Part shown: positions 1 through 10,375 of the stretch, one piece after another
How the letters are laid out: each line of letters starts with the position of its first letter
Position numbering within the stretch: position 1 is the stretch's first letter
Assembly: GCA_964017185.1 (NCBI GenBank)
Contig: OZ024869.1
Location: 8,578,501 to 8,642,500 of the forward strand
Length of the DNA stretch: 64,000 bases
Direction of reading: 5' to 3'
Source: Rugalucina vietnamica
Lineage: Eukaryota > Mollusca > Bivalvia > Lucinida > Lucinidae
Program-made: the position numbers and the translations under genes
The notes under the pieces: model-generated
Database searches by the model: none
Told to the model about the DNA's origin: nothing
Seen by the model: the letters and a program-made list of their open reading frames with translations, nothing else

Positions 1-144
1 GCCATTTCACAGCATATCTTCCATTTTCGTATTGAAGTGTTTCTTTAAATTTTTCCAATGCTCTAGTATCCTCTGAATCACAAGAGCTCACTGGGTTTGA
101 AATTCCTAAAGTTTCCAACTTCCAGAAGTCTTCTAAATCTGGCT

Positions 145-2232
145 TCACTGGCACAACACTACGCACGAGAATACACTTGAATCATTTATTGTGTTTCCAT
201 GTGTAAGAATGATCATACTTGATTCTACACTATCACAGTTGTATTGATTTGTACGACCTGTAAGAATCCACCCAAATCTAGAATTTAGCAAATATAGCCC
301 ACTTTGAACTTCAATCCTATCAGGAAGAATAACGTCGAGATAGTAATCACTTTCAATCAATATTTGAACACTGTCGGATTCCTTTTCATGTGGAATGGTA
401 TCAGCAAGTTGCAGACCTTTTATCATCTTTTCAAATCTTTCCTGTGATTCGAAAGTGGCAGGTTGTCTTTGAACAGTCCCGGTAATACCTGGTACAATGT
501 TTGCTGTTATCTTCATCAGTGTTCCGTCTCTTTGTTTCAGTTGAAGCTGAGCGGACTTAGTCTTTATTACCTTTGGAGTGGTACTCCCAAATGTGACTAA
601 GTGGATCTCTTGTTCATCGTCTCCTTGAAGCATCAACTTCTTGGCCAACTCTTCAGTAATGTACGTCCTCTGTGAGCCGGAGTCCTGTAGAACACCTATT
701 TGCTCCGTCTTAGTGTTGTTAGTGTTATGGACTTCTGTGAGTGCTGTTTGCATTAGCACGGATTCTCCTACAGAGAGACATGTACTTTCGTGTTGCGCCG
801 ATACAGACGGAGCAAGTTCAGCTTCAGCTCCTTCAGCTACATGTACACTTTCTGTGACGCGGGTTCTTTCTAATTTTGATGGGCACAAACTCCGATGGTG
901 AACACTGAATTCTCCACAATACACACATCTTTTCGAGGATTTGCAATCACGAGTGTAGTGCCCCTCCTTTAAACACTTGAAACAACTCCCTTTTAGTTGT
1001 CTTTTTCTTTCTTCAATAGATCTGTACTTTTGGCACTCATCACTCCAGTGATTGCTGCTACAGTATCTACACATTGCTCCTTTCGAATTTGTTTCTGACT
1101 TACCCTTTTGTTTTTCTTGAACTGTAAGCGCCTCATTTGGCTGTCTATGAGCTCCTCCTTTTGAATTATGGACGGAGTATTCCAGTCTGTTACTGTTCTC
1201 AGTTCTTGCTCCGTATTTAGGTTTTGCTCCGAATGCTTTCTCACTATCTACCTTTGCCTTTTCATAAGCCACAACATATTCTTTCAATAATTCTTTCAGC
1301 AGAAACACTGTCCATTTCTTTTCAACTCCTTTCTTAATTTCTAAATGCCTTATAACACTGCTAGGTAACTTTGATTTTATTATTGACACAAACACATCTT
1401 GGTTGATATTTTGCCCTAGAACATCTAAACTTCTGAGGTGTTTATCGACAGCATCAAGCAAAGATCTTAGACTATCAACAGAGTCACTAGCTGATTTCAA
1501 ATTAATTATTGCTGTGTAATGCAAATCTACTGTGTCTTGCACATTCCCGAATCTGTCTGTTAATATCTTTAACGCTACGCTGTAATTCTCATTTGAGAGA
1601 GACAACCCCGTTATTGCACTTTTGGCGTCTCCGGTCAGCTTATTCCTCAGGTAATTGAATTTCTCAATATCGGAAAGGCTGTCGTTTTTGTGAACAGAAG
1701 ATTCAAATGACTGCCAAAATTCAACCCATTTTAGCTTATCTCCGTTGAAGGAGCAAAGTTCCAACTTGGGGAGTTTCACTGATGATTGTACAGGTAATGG
1801 ACCAGGCTTAGTGCTTTTTAGAAAATCCTTCTGAAATTCTAGCTGCATTTCAATTAGCTTTTGCATATCACTTTTACTTTCATCATGTTTTGTTTGCATC
1901 ATTAATGACTCTTCCTTTTTCATTCTATCTTTCAATTCTATCTCAAACTTTCTGAGCTTTGTTATCATAGTATTTGCTGTGAACAATACGTCAGCATCAC
2001 CGTTTAATATTTCATCAATATAAGGATCATCACCATACTTTATTTCAGAAATGACCTTTTCAGACTGACGTTCCACTTTATGGCAGCGTTCAGTCAATGC
2101 ATCAACAGTGTAATCAATTCTTTCAATAAATTCTTCATATTTGCCACTGAACACCTCTGTATTCAAAATCACAGAGCCTTCATTTATTTGCTCCTTTAAA
2201 TCATTCACATATCTGGTACGAACACCTTTCAA
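145..2232 (-). CDS. BEL/Pao gag-protease polyprotein region
   Basis: A 695-codon open stretch on the minus strand. Residues about 1-130 are charged and helical. About 150-330 match the DUF1759 gag-like domain of BEL/Pao elements (LPKLELCSFNGD, then FWQSFE). About 385-455 hold cysteine/histidine zinc knuckles (CFKCLKEGHYTRDC is a classic CCHC box). About 515-545 carry the retropepsin-type LQDSGSQRTYI motif of DUF1758 proteases. The product would package element RNA and be cut by its own protease. The reading continues past base 145 into pol-like sequence, so the end given here is not the true end of the polyprotein. Family assignment is secure; the precise clade is not. Confidence 0.88.
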   Translation of the reverse strand: MKGVRTRYVNDLKEQINEGSVILNTEVFSGKYEEFIERIDYTVDALTERCHKVERQSEKVISEIKYGDDPYIDEILNGDADVLFTANTMITKLRKFEIELKDRMKKEESLMMQTKHDESKSDMQKLIEMQLEFQKDFLKSTKPGPLPVQSSVKLPKLELCSFNGDKLKWVEFWQSFESSVHKNDSLSDIEKFNYLRNKLTGDAKSAITGLSLSNENYSVALKILTDRFGNVQDTVDLHYTAIINLKSASDSVDSLRSLLDAVDKHLRSLDVLGQNINQDVFVSIIKSKLPSSVIRHLEIKKGVEKKWTVFLLKELLKEYVVAYEKAKVDSEKAFGAKPKYGARTENSNRLEYSVHNSKGGAHRQPNEALTVQEKQKGKSETNSKGAMCRYCSSNHWSDECQKYRSIEERKRQLKGSCFKCLKEGHYTRDCKSSKRCVYCGEFSVHHRSLCPSKLERTRVTESVHVAEGAEAELAPSVSAQHESTCLSVGESVLMQTALTEVHNTNNTKTEQIGVLQDSGSQRTYITEELAKKLMLQGDDEQEIHLVTFGSTTPKVIKTKSAQLQLKQRDGTLMKITANIVPGITGTVQRQPATFESQERFEKMIKGLQLADTIPHEKESDSVQILIESDYYLDVILPDRIEVQSGLYLLNSRFGWILTGRTNQYNCDSVESSMIILTHGNTINDSSVFSCVVLCQ

Positions 2233-2352
2233 ATATTTTAATGACTTTTAAATACTTTAAGTCAGATCTTTCAATGCCACCTTTTCAGTTCTCACTTTTA
2301 TGCACAGCAGATGAACGCCGTTATATTTTAAATAAAAGTTCAAACGCTTACC

Positions 2353-2370
2353 TCCCGGGTTCCGGCGCCA
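2353..2370 (-). other. tRNA primer-binding site of the BEL/Pao element
   Basis: On the minus strand this reads TGGCGCCGGAACCCGGGA: it begins with TGG, the complement of a tRNA 3' CCA, and carries a GAAC matching a tRNA T-loop. It lies five bases inside the inferred LTR edge and just before the gag frame, the expected place for a minus-strand primer site. The tRNA species was not determined. Confidence 0.55.
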
Positions 2371-2375
2371 TACAA

Positions 2376-2993
2376 TGTAGCAGTGATCCCAACACCTTTA
2401 CTTTCTGCCACATCGGAGATTTTGGAATAAATACTAATTCCAGTTTTCACAATTTTATTTTACTTTTAAACAACCACTTTTAACTTTCATATTTTATATC
2501 ACTTTACAACTTTACTTTAACACACCTTTACTTTTACTGCACTATCTCGGCATTACTTTATCTGTTTTATTTTAGCTCTACTCAAACAGCCCACGTTGCG
2601 GTATTTATACTCAGTTCAAGCTTCACGTGTGAACTCAGTATGCACACAAAGCACGTGGAATGCGAGAGCGGAGCACAAGAGGAGTAATGATATATCAGAC
2701 AATTTTCCCGCCTTATCATAGCTCCGGTGGAGTAAAGCTTTAAAGTACAAGTTACGTAATGAACTGTAATCAAAGATTATCAATGCGTGAAATAAAACAA
2801 GCGTATTTACTGACAATATGTAAAATTTCCTTACATCAATACATTAAGTTATTATCAAGGTCAAGTTTATATAATTATATGCATCGTGTTCACGACAGTC
2901 TAGGGTGCATGAATAGTGTAGTGGATAAGATAAGAAAATTTTATTATAGTGACATGTATGTAATACAGCAAAATGAAAATTAAGTGTTTAACA
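2376..2993 (-). repeat. Probable 5' LTR of the BEL/Pao element
   Basis: Non-coding AT-rich segment between the primer-binding site and unrelated flanking DNA. On the minus strand it starts TGTTAAACAC and ends in CA next to the primer site, giving the TG...CA ends usual for LTRs. The partner LTR lies outside the window, so the outer boundary is an inference. Confidence 0.45.
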
Positions 2994-3289
2994 CCCGGCT
3001 GCATTGGGCCTATATGTCACTTATCATATAAATATTAAAAATATTTACACTGTATAGGATTATTTGTACAAAACATATTATTACCCAACATACTACATAA
3101 AGAGAAATAAAACATTTCATGCTGTTTTTTAAACAATTTCAGTTAAAGCCAGTTTAAACCAGTTTCAATGAACTGTTTCATGTCATGTGACGAACTGTTT
3201 CATGTGCAACAGTTTTTACTGTTTCCAGACATGTGACTTGCTTTGCATGCTTTTATACTGCCTCACCATACCTGCAAATATTGTCAAAG
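2994..3289. other. No gene seen
   Basis: AT-rich DNA with a short run of near-repeats around 3140-3215 (variants of AACTGTTTCATGT). No coding or RNA feature was recognised. Confidence 0.5.
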
Positions 3290-3700
3290 AAAAAGTAATC
3301 AAAAGCAAACAACCAACCAAATGAATTAAACCAACAAACAAAACATGATCAAACAAACAAAAACAAGCAAACAAACGTAAAATAAACAAATCCAACCAGG
3401 CATTAATCACAAATAAGCACATAAAATAATCTAAGAAAACAATAACAAAAAAACTAACAGTAACTTCACACAAACAACAAACAAACAAGCAAAACAAACA
3501 AAAACAGAATAAACAACAAACAATCAAACAAACAAGCATACAAACAAAAATGAATCAAACAAACAAGCAGAATAAACAAAATTAGTAAGATAAGCAAACA
3601 AGTCGATCAACTTAAGTGCGAAATAAACAAGCAGAACTTACCAAAAAAAAAATAAAATAGTAAACAAACAAGCAAATCAGAATCAAACAAGCAAACATGT
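3290..3700. repeat. CAAA/CAAACAAG-rich simple repeat
   Basis: A purine-biased low-complexity tract built mainly from AAACAAACAAG-type units with scattered substitutions. It gives an artificial leucine/cysteine/phenylalanine-rich frame on the minus strand that should not be read as a gene. Confidence 0.85.
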
Positions 3701-3841
3701 TCTATACAACAAAACCAGGATATAAACATGTTCCAACCATATTTTCAGTTTTAACATGATTTAATGTTACAACCAGTTTTGTCATAATATAGTATATGTG
3801 TCTGTTATGAAGTTAATAATGAACATTTGAGTTGGGTAATA

Positions 3842-4013
3842 AAACAACTATTTCAAACCTTCCTGTGTGACAGTCATAACTATCACCCCTCGGAGCTGTG
3901 GATGACCCGATGAACTGTTGCCCTCGGCCTTCGGCAACAGTTCATCGGGTCATCCACAGCACCTGGGGGTGATAGTTTTGACTGTTACAAAGGAAGGTAT
4001 GAAATAGTTGTAT
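3842..4013. mobile_element. Foldback/hairpin MITE-like element
   Basis: Two inverted arms of about 75-80 bp flank a short loop near 3923-3932 (CTCGGCCTTCGG). The left arm begins ACAACTATTTCAAACCTTCC and the right arm ends GGAAGGTATGAAATAGTTGT. The inner arms (GATGACCCGATGAACTG and its complement) pair almost perfectly. There is no coding capacity. The class is unknown; a foldback DNA element or MITE is most likely. Confidence 0.7.
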
Positions 4014-4148
4014 ATTCTTTGCATGCTCACAGTTACCTTGCTTTTCTATTATCATTATAAATAGTTAATTCTGAAGAGTCACAGTTGAATTTCAATTCAT
4101 ACATGTACTTTTCTCAATTGAAGGGAATTAAATCTTGCAGGACTATTT

Positions 4149-4207
4149 ATGTCTCCCCCCGACAGGGTCGGGAGACATATTGTTTTTCCCCGTGTGTCTG
4201 TCCGTCC

Positions 4208-4250
<43 letters not shown>

Positions 4251-5485
4251 ACAAATCGTGTCCGCTCTATAACTTGAAAACCGTTAAAGATTTTTCAATG
4301 AAACTTGGTACACTTGTAAACCACGACGAGACGATGTGTCATGCACAAGAACCATAACTCTAGCTTGAGTAGTTTTGGAGTTATTTCCCTTTGATTATTT
4401 TAGATACAATTTCGTGTCCGCTGTATAACTTGAAAACCGTTAAAGATTTTTCAATGAAACTTGGTACACTTGTAGACCACAACGAGACGATGTGTCATGC
4501 ACAAGAACCATAACTCTGGCTTGAGTATTTTTGGAGTTATTTCCCTTTGATTATTTTCGATACAATTTCGTGTCCGCTGTATAACTTGAAAACCGTTTAA
4601 GATTTTTCAATAAAACTTGGTACACTTATTGAGCATGATCAGACAATGTGTCATGCACAAGAACCATAACTCTGGCTTGAGTATTTTATGAGTTATTTCC
4701 CTTTGATTATTTTCCATACAATTTCGTGTCCGCTTTATAACTCGAAAATCGTAACAGTTATTTCAATGAAACTTGGTACACTTATAAAGCACAATGAGAT
4801 TACTTGTCATGCTAAAGAACCATAACTCTTGCTTGCATATCTTTGGAGTAATTTCCCTTTGATTATTTTCCATACAATTTCATGTCCACCCTATAACTTG
4901 AAAACCGTAAGAGAAATTTCAGTGAGACTTGGTACACTTATAAAGCATGATGAGACGATGTGTCATGCACAAGAATTATAACTCTTGCTTTCATACCTTT
5001 GGAGTTATTTCCCTTTGATTATTTTTCCATACAATTTCATGTCCACTCTATAACTTGAAAACCATAAGAAATATTTCATTTAAACTTGGTACACTTATAA
5101 AGCACGATGAGATGATGTGTCATGCTAAAGAACCATAAATCTTGCTTGCATATCTTTGGAGTTATTATCCTTTGATTATTTTTCATTCAATTTCGTGTCT
5201 GCTCTATAACTCAAAAACCATTAGAGATTTTTCAATGAAACATGGTACACTTATAAAGCATGATGCACTTGTAAGAATCATTACTCTTGCTTTCATATCA
5301 TTGGAGTTATTTCCCTTTGATTATTTTCCAAACACTTCCTTGCCCCCTCTATAACTTGAAAACCGTAAGAGATATTTCAATGAAACTTGGTACACTTATA
5401 AAACAGAATGACAGGATATGTGATGCACAAGAAATATAACTCTTGCTTGCATATTTTGGACACGCACGTAGAAAGGGGGAGACAT
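4149..5485. mobile_element. Pearl-like non-autonomous element with 156-bp tandem modules
   Basis: The ends are inverted copies of ATGTCTCCCCC (4149-4159 and 5475-5485). After the left end comes a small hairpin (CCGACAGGGTCGG), then a TGTC/CGTC simple repeat (about 4196-4250), then about eight tandem modules of about 156 bp. Starts at 4257, 4413, 4569 and 4725 show the period. Each module contains TATAACTTGAAAACCGT, AAACTTGGTACACTT and TTATTTCCCTTTGATTATTT. Short inverted ends, a tetranucleotide repeat and 150-160 bp core modules are the architecture described for oyster pearl elements, which some authors link to Helitrons. The family link is inferred from architecture, not from a sequence match. 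Confidence 0.65.
4195..4250. repeat. TGTC tetranucleotide microsatellite
   Basis: A run of TGTC/CGTC units at the left side of the pearl-like element, where such elements characteristically carry a simple repeat. Confidence 0.9.
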
Positions 5486-5532
5486 CAGTCTTCACATAGA
5501 AAACAAATTCTAGTTTAGATATGTAACCTAGT

Positions 5533-5579
5533 TTCATGCGGCTACACTCGGGTTGTTGGTTTTCCTATGCGGCAGCTCA
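5533..5579. mobile_element. Fragment of the TGAGCC MITE family
   Basis: Contains only terminal sequence of the family found in the golgin introns: GTTGTTGGTTTTCCTATGC followed by GGCAGCTCA. The remainder is missing. Confidence 0.6.
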
Positions 5580-5689
5580 AAGCTTTTCTTTGCCTGCAAC
5601 AAACAGTACAATATGAAACTGAAGAGACCTCTGTCACAACACTTTAAGAGTCATAATGCACTTGTAAACACTGCAGTCAGGTATCAAAT

Positions 5690-7857
5690 CCGGGTCAGGG
5701 CTCTATGATTTACGTTAACATTTTGTTTCCGGGCTCTATCTTGAGCATTTATTGACTGATTTTCTTCAAACTTTGTATATGAGTTTATACCAGGAAGGAG
5801 TGGTCTGGGATTGAAGATTGGTAAATTTCGTCAAACAAGTACAGAGTAATGGCCCTTGATTAACATTAAAATTTAGTTTCCGGGCTCCATCTTGAGCATT
5901 TATCGACCGATTTTCTTCCATCTTTGTATACAAGTTCATACCAGGAAGGAGTGATTTGGGATTGAAGATGGGTAAATTTTGTCAAATAAGTACAGAGTTA
6001 TGGCCCTTGATTAACGTTAAAATTTTGTTTCCGGGCTCTATCTTGAGCATTTATTGACCGATTTTCTTCCATCTTTGTATACAAGTTTATACCAGGAAGG
6101 AGTGATTTGGGATTGAAGATGGGTAAATTTTGTCAAATAAGTACTGAGTTATGGCCCATGATTTACGTTAAAATTTTGTTTCCAGACTCTATCTTGAGCA
6201 TTTATTGACTGATTTTCTTCAAACTTTGTATAGGAGTTCGTATCAGGAAGGAGTGGTTTTGGATTGAAAATGAATAAATTTCGTTAAATTAATACAGAGT
6301 TATGGCCCTTGATTTACGTTAAAATTTCGTTTCCTGCCTCTGTTTTGTGCATTTATCAACCACTTTTCTTTAAACTTTGTATAGGAGCTCATACCAGGAA
6401 GGAGTGGTCTGGGATTGAAGATGGGTAAATTTCTTCAAATATGTACAGAATTATGGCCCTTGATTTACGTTAAAATTTTGTTTCCGGGCTCTATCTTGAG
6501 CATTTATTGACTGATTTTCTTCAAACTTTGTATAAGTGTTCATACCAGGAAGGAGTGGTCTGGGATTGAAGATTGGTAAATTTCGTCAAATAAGTACAGA
6601 GTTATGGCCCTTGATTAACGTTAAAATTTTGTTTCCGGGCTCTATCTTGAGCATTTATTGACCGATATTCTTCCATCTTTGTATACGAGTTCATACCAGG
6701 AAGGAGTGATTTGGGATTGAAGATGGGTAAATTTTGTCAATAAAGTACAGAGTTATGGCCCTTGATTAACGTTAAAATTTTGTTTCCGGGCTCTATCTTG
6801 AGCATTTATTGACCGATTTTCTTCCATCTTTGTATACAAGTTCATACCAGGAAGGAGTGATTTGGGATTGAAGATGGGTAAATTTTGTCAAATAAGTACA
6901 GAGTTATGGCCCTTGATTAACGTTAAAATTTTGTTTCCGGGCTCTATCTTGAGCATTTATTGACCGATTTTCTTCCATCTTTGTATACAAGTTTATACCA
7001 GGAAGGAGTGATTTGGGATTGAAGATGGGTAAATTTTGTCAAATAAGTACTGAGTTATGGCCCATGATTTACGTTAAAATTTTGTTTCCAGACTCTACCT
7101 AGAGCATTTATTGACTGATTTTCTTCAAACTTTGTATAGGAGTTCGTATCAGGAAGGAGTGGTTTTGGATTGAAAATGAATAAATTTCGTTAAATTAATA
7201 CAGAGTTATGGCCCATGATTTACATTAAACTTTCGTTTCCTGCCTCTGTTTTGTGCATTTATCAACCACTTTTCTTCAAACTTTGTATAGGAGCTCATAC
7301 CAGGAAGGAGTGGTGGGTAAATTTCGTCAAATATGTACAGAATTATGGCTCTTGATTTACGTTAAAATTTTGTTTCCGGGCTCTATCTTGAGCATTTATT
7401 GACTGATTTTCTTCAAACTTTGTATAAGTGTTCATACCAGGAAGGAGTGGTCTGGGATTGAAGATTGGTAAATTTCGTCAAATAAGTACAGAGTTATGGC
7501 CCTTGATTAACGTTAAAATTTTGTTTCCGGGCTCTATCTTGAGCATTTATTGACCGATTTTCTTCCATCTTTGTATACGAGTTCATACCAGGAAGGAGTG
7601 ATTTGGGATTGAAGATGGGTAAATTTTGTCAATTAAGTACAGAGTTATGGCCCTTGATTAACGTTAAAATTTTGTTTCCGGGCTCTATCTTGAGCATTTA
7701 TTGACCGATTTTCTTCCATCTTTGTATACAAGTTCATACCAGGAAGGAGTGATTTGGGATTGAAGATGGGTAAATTTTGTCAAATAAGTAATGAGTAATG
7801 GCCCATGATTTATGTTAAAATTTTGTTTCCGGACTCTATCTTGAGCATTTATTGACC
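5690..7857. repeat. 151-bp satellite array, left part
   Basis: About 14 head-to-tail modules of about 151 bp; copies of GTTTCCGGGCTC at 5725, 5876, 6027 and 6178 show the period. Each module holds TTGAGCATTTATTGACCGA, CTTTGTATACAAGTT, ATACCAGGAAGGAGTG and AGAGTTATGGCCCTTGAT. Higher-order structure is visible: a block of several module variants (5.8-6.5 kb) recurs around 6.6-7.4 kb in the same order, pointing to block duplication. No coding function. Confidence 0.9.
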
Positions 7858-8944
7858 AAGGTTTTCGGAAGATTTCTATTGTGAAATGCCCAAGAAATTT
7901 TCAAAATCTCACGTACCAGGCACTGAAATGACGTTTATTGCAGTTGAAAAATTAGTTTCTATTGTATTTAGGCATATAATGTTTTGTGCAACTCAAGCAG
8001 TGACTTCTTTAAAAATTGGACAAAATCTTTGAATTTAATATAGCATCACATAGGAAATAGGAAACCTTTTATAAGACCCCCCCCCCCCCCTTGCCCAACC
8101 AAAATATTTTAAACACAACTGTAATTTTGTAAATGACATATTATATCCAAATGCCATGTTTGGGCAAGGGGGGAAGGCTGTCAAAAAGCCCCAAAACCAA
8201 TTAATGGGCTCAGGTCCATTATTTGTAATTCAACAAGGCTATGGAAATATACTGTATATGTTTGTTCTACCTGAATGAACAGACTGACTGTCCTATTTTA
8301 ACAGGTATACACAAAGTGTACACTTTTAATGCATATAGATATACTGTGCAAAATATGTATATCAATATTTGATGGTTTATGTTTACTTGAGATATGCCTC
8401 CGTGGGCTTCAAATCAAATGCCACTTCAGCATCACACAAAGACTAGTTCTACCATTATTTGATACATGCAAGCCATTGTCAGAAGAACTTCCCTAATGTC
8501 TACAAAACATACAGTTACTGTTCAGAGTTGCTCAGTTTATTTTGCATAGTATATTTTAGGTACAGGTTTTTGCATAAGTGATGGACAGTGCTGTTTACAG
8601 TTATAAATCTTATAAAGATGTTGTACCTGTTATTTGTGGATAAATAGTTTCTACCCAACATTTTGGGTTGCAGTAAGCATATTGTAGCATTTTCTTGATA
8701 ATCTATTGCAAAAAAAATATGTTTTCTGACAAAATATTTTTTTTGAAAAAATCAGACCCTCTCCCCTTTTGACATAGATTTATGCTGCATGTATGTAACA
8801 TCAAGAGGTTTCCACCATGTTGTTGCATTGATCAAATGTTGAATTTTAGGGAGAATGCAACATATTTTCTATACAAATCACACAGAAGCTGCGAGAAAGA
8901 CTCAAACTTTGGGCGGGAAACCTATGAAATCTTCCGAAAACCTT
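7858..8944. mobile_element. 1.09-kb non-autonomous TIR element inserted in the 151-bp satellite
   Basis: Perfect 19-bp terminal inverted repeats: AAGGTTTTCGGAAGATTTC at 7858-7876 and its complement at 8926-8944. The satellite module is cut in the middle (..TTTATTGACC / TTCTTCAAAC..), so the element is younger than this part of the array. It includes a poly-C run near 8078-8091 and no long reading frame. Target-site duplication is not clear by eye, so the superfamily is unassigned. Confidence 0.75.
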
Positions 8945-9260
8945 TTCTTCAAACTTTGTATAGGAGTTCATATCAGGAAGGAGTGGTTTAGGATTGAAAA
9001 TCAATAAATTTCGTTAAATTAATACAGAGTTATGGCCCATGATTTACATTAAACTTTCGTTTCCTGCCTCTGTTTTGTGCATTTATCAACCACTTTTCTT
9101 CAAACTTTGTATAAAAGTTCAAATCAGGAAGTAGTGGTTTGGGATTGAAGATGGGTAAATTTTATCAATGTATACAGAGTTATGGTCCTTCATTTATGAC
9201 AAAATTTTGTTCTGCTCTTTATCTTGAGAATTTATTGACAAACATTTTTTCTAAATTACA
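8945..9260. repeat. 151-bp satellite array, right part
   Basis: Resumes the interrupted module with TTCTTCAAACTTTGTATAGG and continues for about two diverged modules before fading into unique sequence. Confidence 0.85.
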
Positions 9261-9690
9261 ATTGCGTGGCGGGGTATCATGCGTGCCTGCAGCACTTTTA
9301 TTAACTCTATATAATGGTTTGTGCCAAAGACAATTTCTGTGTTTGCTATCCAATCTGTGTTGTAACAAAGAGTAGAATGTATAGATATATGTATAGCAGA
9401 GTTGGGGTCCAAGAATGGTATGTGTTGTATTCAAAACTGTGCTGTAACGGAACATATTATAAAGAGGCTGAGGTGTATTTCCTTTACTGGTATCTGCTAG
9501 TCACTGTGTACTGATTAAAGTCTCTAAGAGTTTTGCTTTAGCATTCATGAGGCAAGGAAATCTGTAGTCCTAACATTTAAGTTGACATCAGCTATTTCAT
9601 ATGAAAACAATGCTTGACTAGCACAGTTTTTAACTTCTGAAGTCGAATTCAGAAACTAATAAACCTAATTGAGACCAACAGTTTTGTTTT
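9261..9690. other. No gene seen
   Basis: AT-rich sequence upstream of the duplicated golgin exon. Short overlapping frames occur on both strands, but none has a recognisable product or splice context. Confidence 0.5.
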
Positions 9691-10088
9691 TTATAGTCAG
9701 TTTTGTCTCCTGACACAATCTCCAAGGCAACCCCTGTGGCAGAGTGGTTAAGAGGGCTGATATTTCATTACAGCGCTTGATCATTCGATCATCTCTCCGC
9801 TGTGTCTGGTGTGAGTTCGAGCTCCACACGGGGTTATTGTGAGACAAGCCAAGTTCTGCTTTCGGAGGTGCCATGTGGTTTTTCTCAGAGTTCTTCAGTT
9901 TTCGCCTCACATACTGATTGACCTGTCTCATATGAGCTGAAATAATCTTGAAAGGAACGTTAAACTGAATGAAGAAAGGAAAAAGAAAAAAGAAAATAGA
10001 AGAAAAAAAACACACTCCAAGCTCAAGAATCAGATCAGTCAAACCAGGCAGGTTTTAGAACAACTTGAGACAGACAGACAGACAGACA
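9691..10088 (+). pseudogene. Decayed tandem copy of golgin exon, split by a SINE
   Basis: The pieces 9691-9726 and 10022-10088 together resemble the start of the genuine exon at 10141. They include a splice acceptor (TTTTTTATAG then TCAG) and codons reading SVLSPDTISK, then LKNQISQTRQVLEQLETDRQ. The genuine exon reads SVSSPDTISK, then LQNQIKQAREVIEQLETDRQ. A SINE (9727-10014) separates them with CTCCAAG repeated on both sides. The copy then runs into an AGAC expansion and has no visible donor. It was probably a tandem exon duplication, perhaps once an alternative exon, now disabled. Confidence 0.75.
9727..10014 (+). mobile_element. tRNA-derived SINE with target-site duplication
   Basis: A tRNA-like head with box A (TGGCAGAGTGGTTAAG) and box B (GTGTGAGTTCGAGCTCC), a body (GAGACAAGCCAAGTTCTGC, then GAGCTGAAATAATCTTG), the end GGAACGTTAAACTGAATG and an A-rich tail. 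The 7-bp duplication CTCCAAG flanks it (9720-9726 and 10015-10021). A second member of the family is at 12551. Confidence 0.85.
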
Positions 10089-10140
10089 CGGACTCTTACA
10101 TATAACTGTAAAGCATAGCTCTTGTTCTTGTCTCTTACAG

Positions 10141-10375
10141 TCAGTATCATCACCCGACACAATCTCCAAGCTGCAGAATCAGATCAAGCAAGCCAGGGAA
10201 GTCATAGAACAATTAGAAACAGACAGACAACTGGCCATTGCTGAGGTTAAACAACAAGTACATGAAGAAATGGAGAAAAAAGATGCTGAATTGTCTGAAG
10301 CTAGAAGACAGGCTATTATTTATAAAGAAGAGAATGAGGCTTTGAAAGAGAGGACTGAAAAATTGGAGAAAGCAG
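10141..10375 (+). CDS. GOLGA4: Golgin exon (visible 1)
   Basis: Acceptor TCTCTTACAG, donor GCAG/GTATTG; enters in phase 0 and leaves one base over. Encodes visible residues 1-78, coiled coil, aligning with the region that follows the N-terminal head of vertebrate golgin-245. Confidence 0.9.

Larger units (their letters stand above)
1..2993 (-). mobile_element. BEL/Pao LTR retrotransposon, 5' end (runs off the window)
   Basis: Minus-strand element read from right to left: a probable 5' LTR (2376-2993), a tRNA primer-binding site, a long gag-protease reading frame, and the start of pol, which continues in frame to base 1 and off the window. Family evidence is a DUF1759-type gag domain, CCHC zinc knuckles and a DUF1758-type aspartyl protease, a set typical of BEL/Pao elements. 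The visible coding part looks whole. The second LTR is outside the window, so insertion age cannot be judged from LTR divergence. Treated as a fossil copy; whether it is active is unknown. Confidence 0.85.

Noticed and set aside
3216-3539. 107-codon minus frame rich in L, C and F, like a membrane protein
   Set aside because: Generated by the CAAA-rich simple repeat.
9727-9800. tRNA gene
   Set aside because: Box A and box B are present, but the sequence continues into a SINE body with a tail and target duplication; no complete cloverleaf.
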